64,000 nt of DNA from Deinococcus sp. KNUC1210 (GTDB taxonomy: Bacteria; Deinococcota; Deinococci; Deinococcales; Deinococcaceae). Below the pieces are notes generated by a model. It saw only the letters and a list, made by a program, of their open reading frames with translations. It made no database searches and had not been told where the DNA came from. The stretch lies in NCBI RefSeq assembly GCF_022344005.1, contig NZ_CP092196.1, positions 434,001 through 498,000 of the forward strand. The letters are read 5' to 3'. Positions 27,144-35,905 of this stretch are shown here, piece by piece (position 1 is the first letter of the stretch; each line of letters begins with the position of its first letter). The position numbers were made by a program, and so were the translations under genes.

Positions 27144-27659
27144 TCAGTCGCTTTCGATCATCAGCAAACAGGCTGCCCGTTCATCATCAAGTAGCACGAC
27201 GCCCTGCTCAAAAACAAAAAATGGATCGGCGAGCCCTAAACCCCGATAAGCCTGAGGAGAACGAAACAGGGCAAAGAACCGCGTGGCAAGTTCGGCCGCT
27301 TTCACAGGGGAGATCGTATCCGCAAGATGCCCAATGCCAGACCCACCTTTCAATTCGTAGGTCAGGGCCTCGAGCGCATTCTCAACGGTGGATTCGTAGT
27401 CGTTAAATTCAGGCGTTCTTTGTTCCAGTGTTGGCGTCCCAATGAGTGGAAAGGGAAAGGCGGCCCGGTAGGCTGCGTTGGCTTCATGGGGTGCCCAGCG
27501 GTCATACAGCGCCTTCAGGATCTCATTCTGGGTCATCCTCGCCTGGCGAAGGATCTTGATCGACACGAGGTCAAGTTGATAGTACCCATCCATTCTCGGG
27601 TACTGGGCAAGTTCGGCACGGAGTTCTTCAAGAGCAGGATCGTGGATCGGTACCAACAC
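27144..27659 (-). CDS. Hypothetical protein
   Basis: A 171-residue soluble protein starting with GTG 27659 (MLVPIHDPALEELRAEL). It has no recognised domain; conserved-looking parts are YYQLDLVSIKILRQARMTQN and a C-terminal FFVFEQGVVLLDDERAACLL. It ends close to the SDR stop, tail to tail, with a short hairpin (CCGGTTTGAAAACCGG, 27116-27131) between that could end both transcripts. Confidence 0.55.
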   Translation of the reverse strand: MLVPIHDPALEELRAELAQYPRMDGYYQLDLVSIKILRQARMTQNEILKALYDRWAPHEANAAYRAAFPFPLIGTPTLEQRTPEFNDYESTVENALEALTYELKGGSGIGHLADTISPVKAAELATRFFALFRSPQAYRGLGLADPFFVFEQGVVLLDDERAACLLMIESD

Positions 27660-27825
27660 ACTTTACTTTAACTGGCGGTCCCTATGAACATACGCTCTGT
27701 TGATACCTGCAACCAGCCGGTCACGAGTTACTGCCGTAGAACAACCATGCCAGCAGCCAAGTCAGGGGCTCAGCACAATACCAGTAAGTTAAGGAAGTTG
27801 TCGTCGTAGATACCAATGGATACAT

Positions 27826-28593
27826 TTAGCGGACATTCCAAGCAACGTTGGAGAGAATCCTGCAAGAGTCACATTTGAAATCAAAGATGTGCCAGGGGTT
27901 TTCGAGCAGCCAATCTTTACGACAAGATGGGCAGAGTCGTTCACGTTCCCGCTTTTTACTGCGTCCGTTATACCGGTATAAATAATAATACGTCGGCACT
28001 TTTGTACTGCTAAAAATCCTATCGCAGATTTCAATGCCTTGCTTTGATAGGTTGCTATCGAAGCTCGACAATTCACGCGTAGCTGCTCTCTCAAGAGTCC
28101 TACAGTTCATCTGAAGACGATCACACGCCTGATAATCTGATTGCCAGACAATAATGTCATTGTATTCATCATTGGAGCTGGCCGGAATTCTGTACAAAGG
28201 CACCGGTTGAAAGCAACTACCACACCGTAATGACGATTCTAATGAAGTATAATTTGTAAACAGAATGTAAGAACTAATCACTTTACAGATACAAGATGAT
28301 GCACTGCTAATATCCCTCCCTCTTATTTCAACGCGGGGGCGGGCGACACCAACCTCTCCAAGTCCCGCAAGAGCACGTGACACATACCGATTCGCATGAG
28401 ATTCGTCTAATGAGCTCCTCTCAGGCACCAGAACAGTGACGACGACATCTTTGTTCGAAGTAGAAATAGGCCACTCTCGCCCGCAAACCTGTCCATTCAT
28501 TCGCAAAGCAGCAATCAAAGTGTTGACTTTGTCGGAAATGACATCAGAATCACCGACACTTGCACCTTCAAAGCAAAGATCAGCAACGTACAT
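27826..28593 (-). CDS. DUF2310 Zn-ribbon protein
   Basis: A 255-residue protein of the DUF2310 family (Zn-ribbon, possibly nucleic-acid binding). Diagnostic parts: LRCGSCFQPVPLYRIP, VWQSDYQACDRLQMNC, VPTYYYLYRY and the C-terminal FDFKCDSCRILSN. Two CxxC pairs (CGSC and CPSC/CDSC) would hold zinc. The gene is markedly AT-richer than its surroundings and is followed by transposase relics, which points to acquisition by transfer. Role unknown; immunity-like proteins share this family. Confidence 0.82.
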   Translation of the reverse strand: MYVADLCFEGASVGDSDVISDKVNTLIAALRMNGQVCGREWPISTSNKDVVVTVLVPERSSLDESHANRYVSRALAGLGEVGVARPRVEIRGRDISSASSCICKVISSYILFTNYTSLESSLRCGSCFQPVPLYRIPASSNDEYNDIIVWQSDYQACDRLQMNCRTLERAATRELSSFDSNLSKQGIEICDRIFSSTKVPTYYYLYRYNGRSKKRERERLCPSCRKDWLLENPWHIFDFKCDSCRILSNVAWNVR

Positions 28594-28618
28594 AGCACCC
28601 CCGCCCTCTTGCGTTTAC

Positions 28619-29190
28619 TTAAGGATCAGAGCAGTTTCGCTGCCTCAGCAGCAAGTTACGAAGTGATGGCTGGCTACGGAGTTTTCTTGGGTCGCTCGAC
28701 ATCTTGATCTTGACCGCCCTTGAGTTCGTCCGTTGTCTTCGCTCCGGCAACAACAGTTGTTCCACGTCATTCGTCAGTTGCTTGAGATGACGCGGCACCC
28801 GACCAGAAGCCACGATCCACGCACTCTCCCACAAGTTGCGCATCAACAACAAACACCACCGATACGACAACCGCAACGGACTCACGCCCGACCCCACCGC
28901 AATCCTCGTCATCTCATGCCTCACTAGGTTATCGACCACTGCCAGCCCCTACACCTCCTGCTGCACCCGTTCCGCCTTCTGAGAACGAACAGCCTCGAGC
29001 CTTTCGAGCGTGTGCGTCTTAACCTCGTCGCACCCGTTCTCCAGCTCTCATCGAGTGTGATAGAGCTCCATCAGTTCCGTTGTGGGGTAAGTGTGAAAGC
29101 AAGCGACGTGCCTCGTGCCGCCGCCGCCCGAGCAGGGTCTTCCACTTCCCAGGGCACCGACTGATTGAGCAACGTCCACCCAGGGCGCCC
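28619..29190 (-). pseudogene. Decayed IS4-family transposase, C-terminal half
   Basis: Read on the minus strand: ELYHTR, a TGA where Trp is expected, ENGCDEVKTHTLERLEAVRS (catalytic Glu region), a TAG where Trp is expected, then VDNLVRHEMTRIAVGSGVSP and SRAVKIKMSSDPRK, a usual C-terminal signature of this group. Both stops are single changes from TGG. The N-terminal half is not found. Confidence 0.65.
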
Positions 29191-29474
29191 TGTCCTTCTG
29201 GCATTTCGCCTCCGGTTGTCCAGCATCGGCGATCTCCCTTGCTTCGTTCTGGTATTCGCGTGCTGGACGGGCTTGAGCAGGCCTCGCTCCTGAGAGGGTC
29301 AGGAAGGGGCCTCGAATTGTTTTTGAGGGGTGGAGGTAGGGTCGAAAGCGGCTGTTCAAGTTCGTGAAGGCGGCAAGACAGAGCTTTTGAACTAATTGCC
29401 TTTAGTGCCAAAAACCCCCCACCCAAGAGCCGCGACAGCAATCAACCTTTTCCGACCCTACCGGCCAGTTCAGC

Positions 29475-29930
29475 GTGATCTCAGAAGCCACCTGGGTCTT
29501 TGGGGAACGGATGCGCGTGGTCGCCACGAAATCCCCATTAGGGGATCTCGTCATCATCGCCACAGATGTTGGCGTGTGGGAAATATGGAAGCTGTACAAG
29601 CTGCGATGGTCGGTGGAATGCACGTTCGGCAGCTCCAAGTCTAGAGGCTTCGACTTGGAGCGCACCGGCATGACGGATCTCAAGCGATTGGAGCGACTCT
29701 TTGGTCTGGTGACCCTGGCATGGTTGAACTGTCTTCGGATCGGCGTCTGGAAGCAGCCCGTCAAACCGATCAAGGTGCTGGCCCATCGCCGAAAGGACAT
29801 GAGCCTAGTGCGCTACGGTTCAGAGCATCTGAGAAACGCCTTACGCTGGGATCCAGGAGGACTGGTCGAACTCTTTGCCCTCCTGATCCTTCCATTCTCG
29901 GCGCCAGGAGCGGCTTGCCCCGAAGATGTC
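29475..29930 (+). pseudogene. IS4-like transposase C-terminal fragment
   Basis: YKLRWSVECTFGSSKSRGFD carries the Y-(2)-R-(3)-E-(6)-K signature, followed by LERLFGLVTLAWLNCLRIGV and LVRYGSEHLRNALRW. The N-terminal catalytic Asp residues are missing and the frame continues into unrelated codons after about 29930, so it is inactive. Confidence 0.7.
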
Positions 29931-30074
29931 CGCTACAGAGCTCATGAACACCAGAAAGTTGGTGCAGCCTTCCCACAACACCAGAGAATCTCGACAAAAA
30001 GAATGGCACAGGACGAGGCTTTTTTCACAAACAGTCTTCCCTGCCGCCTCAACATGTGTAAAAACTCTGTGTGA

Positions 30075-30562
30075 ACTGTAACCCAGCGCCGGATTCAACC
30101 CAGCTTTCTGACAGAACATATCACGGAAACGCTAACTCCTGTACTGCTGCGGCTGCCAGTGTTGGGATCCTGCGAGATGAAACGTGCAACACGCCTCCAG
30201 GAAGCGGGCTGCCCGACGCTGATGTAGTCAGTGGTTCAGTTGGTAGCAATGACCCCCTGGGCCTCCTGCACTTACAGCAACGCAGTTCCAAGTCATGTCT
30301 TCACACAAGGGCATCACAGCATCACGGGCATCAGCAGCGATAGGGTCGACGCCTCCGAAGTGCATATCAAGTTCAACTTGCTGCGCACTGAATTTGACGA
30401 CCACCCACTTCGATCTCAACGCACGCGTTGTCACATCGTGCAGGAAACCTTGAACTTCAGCAGTGTTGGAAAGCTCGCGGACCCATCCAGGTCACCTAGC
30501 GTGAGATGTAGGTAGGGTGCTCGCCGACTTCGCATTCAGGCATCCCGACGAGCCGCCTGAGC
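30075..30562. other. Non-coding stretch beside IS relics
   Basis: Short frames in both directions look random. No RNA gene, repeat or clear terminator was found. It probably is leftover DNA from insertion and deletion events. Confidence 0.5.
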
Positions 30563-31258
30563 TCACCAGGCGACCGGGCCGAATCGATCGATCAACCGCC
30601 CCGTTCCCTCACTCGCATGCTCGGTCGCCAGTGTCACGATGGCGTCCGTCCCCTCCGTCAAGGTCTGCGGGCCGCTCTGACCATTCAGGTCGGTCGCTGT
30701 GTATCCGGGATCCGCTGCGTTGAAACGGATGTCGGGACAGGCCCTGGCGTACTGAGTTGTCAGCATCGTGACTGCCGCTTTGGAGGCTGTGTAGAGTGGC
30801 GCGATGACCTTCGACTCGGTGCGTTCCGGATCGTGCGTCACTGCGAAGGAGCCCATTCCGCTGCTGACATTCACGACCACTGGGTCGCTGGAACCCCGCA
30901 GCAGTGGCAGGAAGGCGTGCGTTACGCGGACGATCCCAGCCACGTTGGTTCCGAAGACGTCCATCGCCTGCAGACCGGTCAGCGCTTCGGCGGAAACGGA
31001 CGGGCCGATGATCCCCGCGTTGTTGATCAGCACATCGATGGATCCCTCGTGCGCCGCGACGTCCGCCGCGGCACGCATCACAGAGGCGTCGTCTGCGACA
31101 TCAATCGGCACGAACCGGGCTCCCAGCTGTTCGGCCGCCGCCTGGCCGCGTTCGGCGTCACGCGCCCCCAAAAGGATAGTATGCCCAAGCGCGCTCAGTC
31201 GGCGGGCCGTCTCGAATCCCAGGCCCTTGTTTGCTCCAGTGATGAAGGTAATCGTCAT
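30563..31258 (-). CDS. Short-chain dehydrogenase/reductase
   Basis: A 231-residue classical SDR. TGANKGLG at residue 8 binds NAD(P), NNAG is at about 87, Ser lies in VNVSSGMG and the catalytic pair is YTASK. The pattern resembles carbonyl-reductase-type SDRs that act on quinones and aldehydes. Divergent from an XRE-type regulator gene, with about 97 bases between starts; this SDR/XRE pairing usually means the regulator controls the enzyme. Confidence 0.85.
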   Translation of the reverse strand: MTITFITGANKGLGFETARRLSALGHTILLGARDAERGQAAAEQLGARFVPIDVADDASVMRAAADVAAHEGSIDVLINNAGIIGPSVSAEALTGLQAMDVFGTNVAGIVRVTHAFLPLLRGSSDPVVVNVSSGMGSFAVTHDPERTESKVIAPLYTASKAAVTMLTTQYARACPDIRFNAADPGYTATDLNGQSGPQTLTEGTDAIVTLATEHASEGTGRLIDRFGPVAW

Positions 31259-31355
31259 GCCGACAGTCTGAAGGGTTCAGCAGGCGCTACCCAGGAAGGG
31301 CATGTCCATCGGATTGAAAGTCCTACCCTCACGGGCCGCAGGTGAAGGCACTAGT

Positions 31356-32249
31356 ATGCTTGCGATGACAGACCATACAAGTCTGGCCGCGACGCTGCGG
31401 GTGTGGCGTCAACGGTTGACGCCCGATAAGGTCGGCCTGCCAGCCCGCTCCATCCGACGGACGACGGGGTTGCGTCGGGAAGACCTTGCCGAACGGTCCG
31501 GCCTGTCGGTCGATTACATCGTGCGGCTGGAGCAGGGCCGCGCGACCGCGCCGTCTGTCCAGGCCGTGGCCGCCCTGGCTGCCGCCCTGCAGCTGAGTCC
31601 GAGTGAACGTGACCACCTCTACCACCTCGCGAGTCTGCGCCCTCCCATCGACCAACGGATGAGCCACCGGATCACGCCTGGTGTCCAGCGGCTCCTGACA
31701 CGGCTGGGAGATGTGCCAATTTCGGTCTTCGCGGCCGACTGGCAGCAGATCTGGTGGAACGCGAGCTGGGCCGCCCTGATCGGAGATCCCGCTGAGGTCG
31801 CGCCGGAACACCGCAATTTTGTGGCCTCACGCTTTCCAATTCCGGATTGGGGCGGCCGGGTCGAAGCGTGGCCTGTCCGAGTCGAGAACCTTGAGGCCTC
31901 GAAGCGGAGCCTCGTTGCGGACCTGCGGCACGCCAGTGCTCGTTATCCAGCAGACCCGCGCCTGGCTGTCCTGCTGTGCCGTCTCCTCGGTGGGAACCAG
32001 GAATTCGCAGCAATGTGGCGGTCTGGGGCAGTAGGTGAGCACACGGAGGACCGTAAGGTGATAGAGCATCCGGTCGTCGGTCACGTGCAGGTCGACTGCG
32101 ACGTGCTCACGGCAGGAGACGCCGACCTCAGGATCGTTGCCCTGACGGCGGAGGCAGGCACCATCGACGCCCGCCGTCTTGAGCAGACCCGGTACGGGGT
32201 CGGCACCCTGAGAAGTGACCAGTCTGAACTTCACGCCTCTCTCGACTGA
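31356..32249 (+). CDS. XRE-family regulator with MmyB-like domain
   Basis: A 297-residue regulator. The helix-turn-helix spans residues about 25-80 (GLRREDLAERSGLSVDYIVR), followed by an MmyB-like ligand-binding domain (ADWQQIWWNASWAALIGDP). ATG 31356 (MLAMTDHTSL) or ATG 31365 may be the start. It probably regulates the divergent SDR gene; MmyB-type regulators often sense fatty-acid-like ligands, which is family knowledge only. Confidence 0.83.
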   Translation: MLAMTDHTSLAATLRVWRQRLTPDKVGLPARSIRRTTGLRREDLAERSGLSVDYIVRLEQGRATAPSVQAVAALAAALQLSPSERDHLYHLASLRPPIDQRMSHRITPGVQRLLTRLGDVPISVFAADWQQIWWNASWAALIGDPAEVAPEHRNFVASRFPIPDWGGRVEAWPVRVENLEASKRSLVADLRHASARYPADPRLAVLLCRLLGGNQEFAAMWRSGAVGEHTEDRKVIEHPVVGHVQVDCDVLTAGDADLRIVALTAEAGTIDARRLEQTRYGVGTLRSDQSELHASLD

Positions 32250-32502
32250 ACAACGTTCTGTCTGGTTCACTTCACCCCTGGGCGACACAGGTCCCACGAT
32301 TCGACTGCTGTATCTCGTGCTGTGGCTCCTGCCAATCCTCCTGCTGTCCCATTCGCTTTGGCAGCGACAGACCCTCCCGCCTGACCTGCTGCGCCTGCTC
32401 GCCCTCGCGCTCTTGGGCTACTACTTGGCGCAGGGGCTGCATCTGCTTTGCGACAAGATCTATCCCTTCGCCCCCCTGTACACCCGATCACGCCGCGCCT
32501 GA
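32215..32502 (+). CDS. Small membrane protein
   Basis: Ninety-five codons from GTG 32215, overlapping the end of the regulator gene by 35 bases. Two hydrophobic segments are seen (IRLLYLVLWLLPILLL and LLRLLALALLGYYLAQGL). Overlap and hydrophobicity support a real gene, but the start is uncertain. Its 3' end overlaps that of the HD-GYP gene. Confidence 0.4.
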   Translation: MTSLNFTPLSTEQRSVWFTSPLGDTGPTIRLLYLVLWLLPILLLSHSLWQRQTLPPDLLRLLALALLGYYLAQGLHLLCDKIYPFAPLYTRSRRA

Positions 32503-33039
32503 CTCCACCACTTCCTGCACCTGAGCCACATGCAGCACCGCCTGGATCACGTCAGTGGGCAGCGCGGTTCCTTCCAACAATTCGCGGGCGTCCTTCAAAC
32601 TGACCGCAGGTCGGTACACCCGGGCCACTCGCAGCGCTGCATACACATCTGCAGCGGCTACCAGCGCCGTCAGCGGTGGAATCACCTGAAGGCCATCCGG
32701 ATAACCACCCCCACCCACACGCTCGTGATGCCCCCGCACGGCGTCCAACACCACTGATGGCACCTCCGGCCAGCAGCGCAGCACGATCATCTCTCCCTCC
32801 ACCGGATGCGCCCTGACAATCAGTTGCTCCTGCAGACTCAGCGCTCTCGGCGCCATCAAGATCTCCGGTGGGACCGCCAACTTCCCAAGATCGTGCAGCC
32901 AGCCCGCTGCCCAGGCGAACTCGGCATCCAGCCCGAAGAAGGGCGCTGCTTGTGCTGCGAGACTCGCGACCTGCGCGGCATGATCCGCATCCACAAGCGT
33001 CACCAAGTGACGCAATTCCAACGGCATCTTGACAGACAT
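32488..33039 (-). CDS. HD-GYP domain protein (cyclic-di-GMP phosphodiesterase type)
   Basis: A 183-residue stand-alone HD-GYP domain. HDLGK holds metal, followed by HP-x-x-GE and HHERVGGGGYPDGL, which contains the GYP motif, and AAADVYAAL. All metal ligands expected for a cyclic-di-GMP hydrolase appear present. ATG 33039 lies just after a degenerate copy of the regulon box (copy 6), and the gene is divergent from 33142. Cyclic-di-GMP turnover commonly controls type IV pili through PilB-like ATPases, so a role in pilus control is likely but inferred. Confidence 0.82.
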   Translation of the reverse strand: MSVKMPLELRHLVTLVDADHAAQVASLAAQAAPFFGLDAEFAWAAGWLHDLGKLAVPPEILMAPRALSLQEQLIVRAHPVEGEMIVLRCWPEVPSVVLDAVRGHHERVGGGGYPDGLQVIPPLTALVAAADVYAALRVARVYRPAVSLKDARELLEGTALPTDVIQAVLHVAQVQEVVESGAA

Positions 33040-33070
33040 ACTGTCAAGCTTCCGCTGCAAGAAGGTAACG
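33040..33070 (-). promoter_or_regulatory. Degenerate box promoter CGTTACCTTCTT (copy 6)
   Basis: Box at 33059-33070 with three mismatches; -10-like GAAGCT one base off; predicted +1 one base before ATG 33039. Back-to-back with copy 7. Confidence 0.45.
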
Positions 33071-33111
33071 TTTTTCAATCAGCTGCAGCAGCACTCAAAG
33101 GCCTTGAAAAA

Positions 33112-33142
33112 CGTCACCTTGAATACAGCCACGCTACCCCTA
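33112..33142 (+). promoter_or_regulatory. CGTCACCTTGAA box promoter (copy 7)
   Basis: Box at 33112-33123 with one mismatch; -10-like CACGCT; predicted +1 is the A of ATG 33142. Confidence 0.65.
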
Positions 33143-33953
33143 TGACCCAGCACGACCTGCCGCGCAGCCTTCCCAGCCCCCGCCCGCAGCGCCTTCTCGA
33201 ACCCTGCTCACGGCAGCTGTCCGACGCCATCCGTCACGCTCAACCCGACCGGACCGACGACGGCCTGAGCGACCTCAGCTACGCGCTCACCCTCGAACAA
33301 CAGTCCACCCATACCCTGCCCTATCACATCCTCGCGCACCGCTACCTCGGCACGCCCCTTCCCCAGTTGGAACTCCATGAGCTCCAGCTCAGCCTCACCG
33401 CACTGCACAGCGCCACCACCCAGCGCCTCGTCGATCACCCCACGCTGCTGATGCTCAGCGGTCAACGCGACCGTTTCCTCCACCTCTTCCCAGGGACGCA
33501 CACCCCCCGCCCGGCGGCACCCCACATGTCGGCCGCACCCTCATGTATGGCCTGCAACACACCCAGCTGATCGTTACCTGGGCCCAGCAGCACCAAGTGC
33601 CGATTCTCTTCAGCGCTGAGGACCTCCGCGCCCTCTACCTTCGGCCAGGTGGCACGCTCACCGTGACCACCACTGCCCGCTATGCACCCTTCAGTGCGCG
33701 TCTCGATGCGGGCCTCGATCCCGACCGGGACGCCAGCATCTCCCTCCTCGCTCGCCTCCCCCACACCCGCGACATGCATCAGCTGACCTTCCAACTGACC
33801 GACTTCAATGCCGTCGCCCATCTCGCGGCTCATCACCACCTGCACCTGTATCTCCAGCAAGAACGTCAGCCCCCCCTGGTCCTGCCAGCGCCGCACGACA
33901 AACTGACGGTCGCGGCCCAGTTACACACCTACCAGCAGTCCCTTCCCACTTGA
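33142..33953 (+). pseudogene. Hypothetical regulon protein, frameshifted in a C run
   Basis: Reconstructed length 270 residues. It starts MTQHDLPRSLPSPRPQRLLE at the +1 of box copy 7. The frame breaks at six C (33503-33508); seven C would carry GTHTPP into GGTPHVGRTLMYGLQHTQL and on to the stop at 33953. No domain is recognised. His- and Leu-rich, without signal peptide or membrane segments. Its control by the box makes it a candidate accessory factor of the pilus system. Confidence 0.6.
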
Positions 33954-33965
33954 CAAGCAGGACAG

Positions 33966-33996
33966 CGTCACCTTGATTGCACCGTCCATTCCCCAG
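33966..33996 (+). promoter_or_regulatory. Orphan CGTCACCTTGAT box (copy 8)
   Basis: Exact box at 33966-33977, but no start codon at the predicted +1 (33996) and the -10-like hexamer lacks the A. It would read antisense into the 3' end of the next minus-strand gene. Confidence 0.35.
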
Positions 33997-34007
33997 GTCG
34001 TATGTGA

Positions 34008-35423
34008 TTAGCGAGATCGCAACGAACCGCTGACCGATGGTGACTCAGCAGCACCTGAAGCAAAGCGTTGCCGCGTTTCGACATTGGCGTCCAAACGGGC
34101 CTCCGTCTGAAGCCAGACTGGCACCGCCCCGTGCGCGGCAAGCAGTTCGAGGGCCTCACATCGGCAATGCGAACACGGTTGTTGCGGATAGGTTTCCGCC
34201 AACAAGTCCAACATCGCCGGTGTGGGATGGCGTTCAGCGACCTCCCATACCTGACGGCAGAAGGCATGCCACAGATCGTCATCGCCGTGGTCAGGCTGCT
34301 CGAGGACACGGCGAAGGAGGCGTTCGTCTCCCGCTTCGAAGTTCAGGCGCAGCAACTGCACAGCCACCAGCTGTAGCGGTCCCGAAGATCCCAACAGCTC
34401 AATCGCCAAGGCTCGCACATCCGGATGTTGAACGTGCTGCAAGGCCATCAAGGCCCGTTCGGCGACCCGGTCATCTGGATGGTGAGCGAGGGCAAGCAGT
34501 CGGGCTGGCGGGCCAGGAAACGGAAACGCTCCTCTCGAAAATGCGCTGAGCAAGTGCCGCACCGTGTCCGGATCGGTTTCCTCTTCCAGATCTTGGGCAA
34601 GCTTTCCCTGGGCCTCCTCGGTCAAGCGGAAACTCACAAAACTGAGAGGAGCGCTGAAGGCGTTTCGATCCAGGGCATCCTGCAGCACCTGTCGGGCCGC
34701 AGTGTAATCGATGGGTGCCGAAAATGATGTCTGGCGGTTGCTACGCTCCTGGCTCGCTTGCGCCTCACGCGCGTCCAAGGCATCGAGATAAACCCGCACA
34801 GCCGGCTCGCTCTTGGCTTCACGGAGCGTTTCGCTCAGCGCTTCTGGCGTGAGGGTGGACGCTGCATGCCTCAGGAGCTCTCCGTCCCAGACGCCCGGTT
34901 GTTCCCCTGAGCGGTGCGCCTGGTCACGCAACACACGGAGCAGTCCAGCTGCCCCGTCCACCTCCAGGGAGGCCTCCTCGAGCAGCTCGAGCAGTGTCCC
35001 CGCCTGGTTCTGACGCTCTAGGTACAGCGTCCTCAAAGCCTCCGCAGCGTTCTGCTGACCCTGTCGACTTAGCGTCGCCAACAGATCAACCCGCTGCTGC
35101 AGGCTCCAATGATCCTCCATCTCCTCGTTCACTTGTTGAAGAGCCTTCAGGAGGTGCAGGACCAGTTCTGGTTCCAGGCCAGCCAAGACGGCAGCTTCCA
35201 GCAAATACTCGGTTCGGGGGCCTTCAACTTGTGGATCGTAGGCGTGATTGTTCAGGCAGGCGTCCAACACAAGCGCTTGCATCTCAGGATCGACAGACAC
35301 GTTCAGTTGGAGCAAGGCTCGGCCCAAGCCATGGTGGAGAGCAGCTGCGAAGGCGCACACACACTGAAGGTACTGCGTCTCGGCATCGCGCTGTTGGTGC
35401 AGATGCGAGTTGGAACGGACCAT
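34008..35423 (-). CDS. HEAT-repeat-like helical protein
   Basis: About 471 residues from ATG 35423. Repeated helix pairs such as DDRVAERALMALQHVQHPDV and RALAIELLGSSGPLQLVAVQ resemble HEAT/PBS-lyase repeats, a protein-binding scaffold. No catalytic motif is seen. The sequence upstream of 35423 is an IS66 relic, so the true 5' end may be lost and the gene may now use a fortuitous start. Its relation to the pilus genes is unknown. Confidence 0.6.
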   Translation of the reverse strand: MVRSNSHLHQQRDAETQYLQCVCAFAAALHHGLGRALLQLNVSVDPEMQALVLDACLNNHAYDPQVEGPRTEYLLEAAVLAGLEPELVLHLLKALQQVNEEMEDHWSLQQRVDLLATLSRQGQQNAAEALRTLYLERQNQAGTLLELLEEASLEVDGAAGLLRVLRDQAHRSGEQPGVWDGELLRHAASTLTPEALSETLREAKSEPAVRVYLDALDAREAQASQERSNRQTSFSAPIDYTAARQVLQDALDRNAFSAPLSFVSFRLTEEAQGKLAQDLEEETDPDTVRHLLSAFSRGAFPFPGPPARLLALAHHPDDRVAERALMALQHVQHPDVRALAIELLGSSGPLQLVAVQLLRLNFEAGDERLLRRVLEQPDHGDDDLWHAFCRQVWEVAERHPTPAMLDLLAETYPQQPCSHCRCEALELLAAHGAVPVWLQTEARLDANVETRQRFASGAAESPSVSGSLRSR

Positions 35424-35452
35424 TTGGCTTGTTGAAAAAACCAGGGCGGAAC

Positions 35453-35820
35453 TCAGTGTGTGGCTGCGCGTACTTGAAGACCGACGAGGACATCCAGCGG
35501 GTGCTGCGCGCGGCGCTTCGCGGTCTCCACCACGCTCTTGATCACCGCGTAGCCATCCGCACCGCGTTGGGTTTTCCTGCACTGAGAGACCTTACGAGCC
35601 GTTACCTCTGAGCGCAGGTCGCGCTCGGCCGCGTTCTTCGTCGGTGGGATGCTTGGATCATCAAGGAATCTCAGCAGACTGCCGCGCTGATGGTGTTTAA
35701 GTAGCCCTTTGCGCAGCCGCTCGTTGACCGTGCTCTGCAGGGATGGGCGGTTGAGCAGCGCGCTGATGCGGGTCTCAATGGCGAACCCAGCGCCCCGATA
35801 CTGTGCCCGCGTGAGGTCAT
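35453..35820 (-). pseudogene. C-terminal fragment of IS66-family transposase
   Basis: One open frame on the minus strand encodes LLRFLDDPSIPPTKNAAERD and LRSEVTARKVSQCRKTQRGA, the end of the catalytic domain of IS66 transposases with the NAAER Glu, and stops at 35453. The rest of the element is missing. Confidence 0.8.
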
Positions 35821-35823
35821 CAG

Positions 35824-35851
35824 TATCTGATTAGCTTCCGCTAATCAGATA
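35824..35851. terminator. Perfect 12-bp hairpin
   Basis: TATCTGATTAGC (35824-35835) pairs with GCTAATCAGATA (35840-35851) around TTCC. It lies between the IS66 relic and the promoter of the pilB operon, so it could be a terminator or an IS end. Confidence 0.5.
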
Positions 35852-35874
35852 CCCCAGGTCGATGGGACGACAAG

Positions 35875-35905
35875 CGTCACCTTGATGCAGGCAACGCTGA
35901 AGACA
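35875..35905 (+). promoter_or_regulatory. CGTCACCTTGAT box promoter (copy 9) of the pilB operon
   Basis: Exact box at 35875-35886; -10-like AACGCT; predicted +1 is the A of ATG 35905. Confidence 0.7.
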